Part shown: in pieces, positions 6,893 through 12,949 of the stretch
How positions within the stretch are numbered: position 1 is the stretch's first letter
Layout of the letters: each line of letters begins with the position of its first letter
Assembly (NCBI GenBank): GCA_964246705.1
Contig: CAXTRQ010000171.1
Location: forward strand, 1 to 12,949
Direction of reading: 5' to 3'
Length of the DNA stretch: 12,949 bases
From: DASZCR01 sp964246705
GTDB taxonomy: Bacteria > Acidobacteriota > Blastocatellia > Pyrinomonadales > Pyrinomonadaceae
Notes under the pieces: generated by a model
Databases searched by the model: none
What the model was told of the DNA's origin: nothing
Seen by the model: the letters and a program-made list of their open reading frames with translations, nothing else
Position numbers and translations under genes: made by a program

Positions 6893-7750
6893 CTATCTGT
6901 AATTTGGCGGCTCGGTCTGTGCCGGTTCGGTCGGCGGCGGATTGGTCTGATTCGTCGAAGCTGCGGGCGCATTTCGACCGGCGGCGTTTGCTCCCGCGTC
7001 CGTCTGTTCGCGGTCGGTGGCCTCGATGCGTTGCTTGATTTTTTCGACTTCCAGATCGGCGGTCGCGATAGCGGATTCGAGACGCGCGCGGCTATTGGAG
7101 AGCATCTCAAGCTGCGTCTGCACGCGCGTTTTCTCCCTCTCCAGACTGCGGCGAATCTGATCGCGCACGTCGGCGGGGCGAAGACTGCCGATGAGCGCGG
7201 CGCGACGTTCGATGGCATCCGGCGCGATCTCTTCCTCAATCTGCGCGGCGCGCTCCTTGAGGGCGAACTCTTTATCGGTCACGTCGCGCAACTGCGCGCG
7301 CAATCCTTCGGCACGCTGCTCTGCGCGCCCCAGTCGCTCAAGGTCAACGAGCGTCCGCTGCTCGCCCTTAATCGCCGTCAGGTCATCAGAAAGCTTCGTC
7401 ACCTTCTCGTTCAGTTGGTTGACGGTGCGCCGCAGTTGCTCTTGCTCCGGCTCGGCTTCCGCGACGGGAGTGCGGCGCGTGCGCGCCGTCGTGGTGCGGC
7501 GCGTCGTCTGCCGCTGCGCGTCGTCCTGCGCCGCATTATCTTCGGCGGAACTGACGAGCGTCGGGTCGGACGAAGGCTGCGTGGTTGCCGGAAGCGGCGT
7601 CGGCACGGGGACGGGCGCTGGACGGACGGGGGTTGTGGTGCGGCGCGAAGGAAGCCTGCGCCGCTGCGATTGCGCCGCAGGCAAGCAGACAAACGCCGTT
7701 GCCAACAACAGAATCAACATTGAAGCTATCCGGCCAGTTCCGTTTTTCAT
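6893..7750 (-). CDS. Exported coiled-coil protein of unknown function
   Basis: The protein has 285 residues and I recognise no named family. Residues 1-28 form a signal peptide (MLILLLATAFVCLPA, then AQS before QRR). Residues 30-105 are a disordered, basic Arg/Thr/Pro-rich stretch with repeated Arg-Arg-Thr elements and a PVPVPTPLP run. About 107-250 is strongly helical with heptad-like spacing (QLNEKVTKLSDDLTAIKGE, then a second long Glu/Arg/Ala helix), so a coiled coil is likely. The tail is Asn/Pro/Thr-rich. The ATG at 7750 has AGGAGG six nt upstream. A GTG one codon earlier is too close to that site to be preferred. The architecture suggests a periplasmic or envelope-associated structural protein. 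It precedes the XdhC cluster but shares no evident function with it. Confidence 0.8.
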   Translation of the reverse strand: MKNGTGRIASMLILLLATAFVCLPAAQSQRRRLPSRRTTTPVRPAPVPVPTPLPATTQPSSDPTLVSSAEDNAAQDDAQRQTTRRTTTARTRRTPVAEAEPEQEQLRRTVNQLNEKVTKLSDDLTAIKGEQRTLVDLERLGRAEQRAEGLRAQLRDVTDKEFALKERAAQIEEEIAPDAIERRAALIGSLRPADVRDQIRRSLEREKTRVQTQLEMLSNSRARLESAIATADLEVEKIKQRIEATDREQTDAGANAAGRNAPAASTNQTNPPPTEPAQTEPPNYR

Positions 7751-7753
7751 CAC

Positions 7754-7962
7754 AAACCTCCTGAGAAATAATCAGTTCTCCGTAGTCAGTTTTCAGTTGA
7801 AGAACAATTATGTTGTTTCGATGCTAGATGCCGTCGCCACGCAGTTTGAAATTCTTAAAATCTGAAATTTGAAATTTCAGATCAGCCCGCGCGTTTTTGC
7901 TGATTACCGACTACTTTCAGTTTACACGCAGCCTCTGCCTCCCGGTTCCAATCGTCCCGATC
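7754..7962. other. Intergenic region with a palindrome and AT-richer patches
   Basis: This gap of about 210 bp separates nadC from the coiled-coil gene. It is visibly richer in A+T than its flanks. It holds an 11-bp inverted repeat at 7860-7882 and related GTAGTC/GACTAC words near each end (7782-7787 and 7909-7914). No ORF with a ribosome site is seen. The promoter of the coiled-coil gene probably lies here, but I could not assign it. Confidence 0.55.
7860..7882. repeat. Short palindrome, 11-bp arms around a single G
   Basis: Arms 7860-7870 (ATCTGAAATTT) and 7872-7882 are perfect inverted copies around G7871. As RNA the stem would open to a small loop. It lies about 80 nt past the nadC stop and has no T run, so it is a poor terminator. 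It could be an operator-like palindrome or a remnant of a dispersed intergenic repeat. Confidence 0.7.
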
Positions 7963-8817
7963 TTATCCCGGCTGAATTTTGAAGCTGATGTCCATGGCGC
8001 GCGCCGAGTGCGTGAGCGCGCCGATGCTGATTAAATCCACGCCCGCTTCCGCGTAGGCGCGCACGTTCTCAAGCGTGATGCCGCCGGAAGATTCGAGCAC
8101 GATGTTCGGCGCGAGTTCGCGCGCCGTCGCGACGAGATGCGTCGTCTGCCCCGGCGTCTGGTTGTCGAGCAGAAGGATGTCCGCACCGCTCTCAATCGCA
8201 TCGCGCAAATCTTTTTCGTTCGAGACTTCAATCTCGATTTTGTGCAGGTGACCGACCGCGCGTCGCGCCCTTTCGACCGCCGCGCCGACTCCGCCCGCGA
8301 GCGCTATATGGTTATCTTTAATCAACACGCCGTCGTCGAGTCCGAACCGATGATTGCGCCCGCCGCCCGCCTGAACAGCATACTTCTCAAGCATTCGTAA
8401 GCCCGGCGTCGTCTTGCGCGTATCAACAATCTGCGCCTGCGTCCCCTCGATTGCGCCGACGAATTTCTTGGTCATCGTGGCGATTCCTGAAAGTCTCTGC
8501 ATCAGGTTCAGGGCGACGCGCTCACCTGCCAGCAGCACGTCCGCGAAGCCTGCGGTGCGAGCAATCACCTTTCCGGCCTCGACCTCTTCGCCGTCCGAGA
8601 CGAAGGCTTCGAGTTGCTGCTGCGAATCCAGAGTCGAGAAGACCGCCTCCGCCGCTTCGAGTCCGGCGACGATCATCGGTTCTTTGGCGAGGAAGCGACC
8701 GCGCGCGCGTTGCTGGCGCATGACGACAGATTGCGTCGTGATGTCTCCGCGTCCCAAATCTTCATTGAGAAACGCGCCGATTTGCGAAAACAGTGCGCCT
8801 TCGTCCATCCAGTTCAT
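7963..8817 (-). CDS. nadC: Nicotinate-nucleotide pyrophosphorylase (carboxylating), NadC
   Basis: The protein has 284 residues, the usual family length. It converts quinolinate and PRPP to nicotinate mononucleotide, CO2 and pyrophosphate in de novo NAD synthesis, in the cytosol. The visible motifs are all typical: EDLGRGDITT at 19-28, NLMQRLSGIAT at 104-114, DTRKTTPGLRMLEKYAV at 132-148, GGGRNHRFGLDDGVLIKDNH at 151-170, IEIEV at 194-198, LLLDN at 215-219, ESSGGI at 242-247 and ISIGALTHS at 263-271. The Arg, Lys and His residues of the phosphate and quinolinate sites are kept. The ATG directly follows the valS TAA with no spacer, and a GGAGG inside the end of valS lies 11 nt before it. This indicates co-transcription with valS. 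nadA and nadB are not in the window. Confidence 0.97.
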   Translation of the reverse strand: MNWMDEGALFSQIGAFLNEDLGRGDITTQSVVMRQQRARGRFLAKEPMIVAGLEAAEAVFSTLDSQQQLEAFVSDGEEVEAGKVIARTAGFADVLLAGERVALNLMQRLSGIATMTKKFVGAIEGTQAQIVDTRKTTPGLRMLEKYAVQAGGGRNHRFGLDDGVLIKDNHIALAGGVGAAVERARRAVGHLHKIEIEVSNEKDLRDAIESGADILLLDNQTPGQTTHLVATARELAPNIVLESSGGITLENVRAYAEAGVDLISIGALTHSARAMDISFKIQPG

Positions 8818-11514
<2,697 letters not shown>

Positions 11515-11525
11515 AGATGACAAAC

Positions 11526-11553
11526 ATACTAACAGACCGTGCGGCGCGCTCAA
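11526..11553 (-). promoter_or_regulatory. Possible valS promoter giving a very short leader
   Basis: Minus-strand TTGAGC (11553-11548) and TAGTAT (11531-11526) are separated by 16 nt. Each matches four of six consensus positions. A start point about 7 nt past the second box would leave only a few bases before the ATG at 11514, which fits the absence of a Shine-Dalgarno there. The evidence is consensus matching only. Confidence 0.25.
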
Positions 11554-11595
11554 ACCGCAGGCAGAAAGCCAAAAGGGAGAAAGGCGTCAAAGGGG

Positions 11596-11650
11596 AAAGG
11601 GGAAGAGGGAAAAGGGAGCATCAAATTCCCTTTTCACCCTCTTCCCCTTT
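11596..11650 (-). terminator. Purine/pyrimidine hairpin after the acidic protein gene
   Basis: The left arm 11596-11617 (purine-only) pairs with the right arm 11627-11650 (mostly pyrimidine) over 22 bp, with a 2-nt bulge at 11635-11636 and a 9-nt loop. It starts about 42 nt past the stop codon at 11693. The sequence after it on the minus strand is T-rich (CCTTTGACGCCTTTCTCCC) but has no clean T run. A role in ending the upstream transcript before valS is plausible. A dispersed intergenic repeat is the alternative. Confidence 0.55.
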
Positions 11651-11692
11651 GACCACTCTTCCGCTTAACGCTTGCCGGATGATTGCTTGTCG

Positions 11693-12949
11693 CTACTGCC
11701 TGTCAGATTCTTCGTCGAGGCGGCGTTTAATCAGCAGTTCAGCCAGTTGCGGGACGACTTCCCATGCAATCTCCTGCACGACTCTTTCGGAAAGATGTTC
11801 GACGGCGCGGCGTGCGATGGCATCAATCACTTCGGGCGAGAGTTGGCTGAGGCTAATCTGTCCTTCGACGGAGCGACCTGCTTTAACATCATCGCTCTCG
11901 ACGCCGCTTTCAGCGACGGGCGGGCGTGCCACGTCGCCTTCCGCGCCGCGATTGATGCGCGAGCCTTCCATTCCGACTGGCACAGGTTCCTCTTGCGCCG
12001 AAACGACTGTCGGCTCGATAAACTCGTGCGGCGCGCTCGTCTCTACCGCCTCGTTCCGGTCGCTCGTCACGTCCAGCATCTCGCCGACTTCCGAGACCTG
12101 ACCATGATATTCAAATTCGACGGTCTTTGCCGTGCTGTCGCGCCCTTCCTCAGTTTCCACCAACGTGGGCGAGAGAGCCTGCGGTGCGTGATGAATCGCT
12201 TCGCCGTGTGCGGCTTCGGCGAAAGCTCCGGCGGCATCCGTCTCCGTCGCAAAGGACGCAGCGGTGTGGGCGTCCCAGCGTCCGGCGGACGGAGACACGT
12301 TCGCCTGCGAGGGAGACGCCGTGACGTGCGCGGGCGTCTCGTCGCTGAGGTCGAGGATAAAGTCGTCGGCTTCGGTGGCTGAAGGCGGCGGTTCGATGTC
12401 GCCAAGGTCGAGCAGCGCATCGTCTGCGGCGGCGGCGCTCGCCATCTGCGTCGAGAAAATCGCCTGCGCGCCGGACTGTGCGACGGCAGGTTCATGGATG
12501 TCTGAGGGTTGCGCGATGAGCGTCTCTTCACCGATATCTTGCTGCGCGGGCGAATAAGCGGGCGACTCTTCGTGCGCGCCCGTCCATTGTCCTTGGCCCC
12601 GGGTGGCGCTCGCTTCGTCCGCGACATCTATATGGATGGAAGCGTTCTCTGCGAGTGCGGGCTGGCGTGTGAGGCTGTCTGAAGTTTTCTCTTCCTGTGA
12701 GTCGCCGAAGTTTTCGGCGGGTGTGGCTTCAATCATCTGGTCATCCATTCTCATGTCGGCGAAAGAGGAAGCAGGATCAGGTATGGCGTCGGTGGGCGGC
12801 GCGCTGCTGCTGCTTCCTGCGTCTCTGCTGGTTGTGGAGGTTTCATGGCGGCTCTCCCACGTCGGGCGCGGCTCGTCGTCAGCACTCTTCGGCTCCGCCT
12901 TCGCCGCGCCGGCCATGCCCTGCCGCCACCAGTTCTGGATGACCGCCTC
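11693..12949 (-). CDS. Acidic low-complexity protein with conserved C-terminal helix, N-terminus beyond the window
   Basis: Partial gene: 418 codons are visible and the frame continues past the right edge, with EAVIQNWWRQG before an internal Met at 12916, so the true start is not seen. About 340 residues are Ala/Asp/Glu/Ser/Pro-rich and disordered-looking, without membrane segments. The last 50 residues are amphipathic helix: LSQLSPEVIDAIARRAVEHL, then VVQEIAWEVVPQLAELLIKR. From memory, this ending is common in response-regulator-like and zinc-ribbon proteins of Acidobacteriota and Myxococcota, and it is loosely reminiscent of the C-terminal helices of the polar organiser PopZ. A receiver or zinc-ribbon domain upstream would fit but is not visible. 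Role unknown; a signalling or scaffold function is inference. Confidence 0.7.
   Translation of the reverse strand, partial: EAVIQNWWRQGMAGAAKAEPKSADDEPRPTWESRHETSTTSRDAGSSSSAPPTDAIPDPASSFADMRMDDQMIEATPAENFGDSQEEKTSDSLTRQPALAENASIHIDVADEASATRGQGQWTGAHEESPAYSPAQQDIGEETLIAQPSDIHEPAVAQSGAQAIFSTQMASAAAADDALLDLGDIEPPPSATEADDFILDLSDETPAHVTASPSQANVSPSAGRWDAHTAASFATETDAAGAFAEAAHGEAIHHAPQALSPTLVETEEGRDSTAKTVEFEYHGQVSEVGEMLDVTSDRNEAVETSAPHEFIEPTVVSAQEEPVPVGMEGSRINRGAEGDVARPPVAESGVESDDVKAGRSVEGQISLSQLSPEVIDAIARRAVEHLSERVVQEIAWEVVPQLAELLIKRRLDEESDRQ

Noticed and set aside
6475..7038. Plus-strand frame of 187 codons
   Set aside because: It is antisense to the small xdhC gene and the coiled-coil gene; its Arg/Ala/Cys-rich composition is typical of shadow frames in GC-rich DNA.
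6829..7239. Upstream extension of the small XdhC frame
   Set aside because: It is Arg/Pro-rich out-of-frame reading of the coiled-coil gene; the family homology begins at the tandem ATGs.
7031..7865. Two long plus-strand frames antisense to the coiled-coil gene
   Set aside because: They have low-complexity Arg/Ser-rich shadow composition, while the minus-strand frame has a signal peptide and a strong ribosome site.
11515..11553. TTG start adding 13 residues to ValS
   Set aside because: The added residues do not look like a ValS N-terminus, and the ATG at 11514 begins a family-typical sequence.

Overview
The window is GC-rich bacterial chromosomal DNA. Every gene I can support lies on the minus strand. 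No single gene proves the taxon. The mix fits Acidobacteriota, perhaps Blastocatellia-like: a secreted VIT/vWA protein with a linker and a C-terminal domain, a secreted Ycf48-like propeller, an Arg/Pro/Thr-rich exported coiled-coil protein, and a regulator-like protein ending in an 'AWEVVPQLAE' helix. This assignment is inference from family habits, not from a marker gene.

Reading in the direction of transcription, from high to low coordinates: (1) the C-terminal part of an acidic, low-complexity protein that enters from the right edge (12949-11693), followed by a purine/pyrimidine hairpin; (2) valS (11514-8818), whose stop codon directly abuts the nadC start (8817-7963), an aminoacylation/NAD biosynthesis pair that looks co-transcribed; (3) a gap of about 210 bp with a small palindrome; (4) an exported coiled-coil protein (7750-6893); (5) a compact cluster of a stand-alone XdhC/CoxI-domain protein (6828-6478), a 25-codon ORF coupled to it by an ATGA overlap, a DUF962/Mpo1-like membrane protein (6334-6011) and a Rossmann-bearing XdhC homologue (6006-5128), closed by a 33-bp near-perfect hairpin; (6) an MFS_3-type exporter (4870-3557); (7) a VIT/vWA exported protein (3399-1114), followed by an anomalous poly-G tract; (8) a Ycf48-like secreted propeller protein (821-1) that runs off the left edge.

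The most interesting region is the XdhC cluster. The small protein keeps the motifs of the XdhC/CoxI domain. The larger protein keeps the Rossmann domain but has a rewritten N-terminal half without the GGGC motif. The two therefore look like complementary halves of one molybdenum-enzyme maturation factor. No molybdoenzyme structural gene is in view. I see no tRNA, rRNA, CRISPR array, transposase, prophage or obvious defence system. The rest is ordinary core and accessory content, and I do not claim a wholly new system here.
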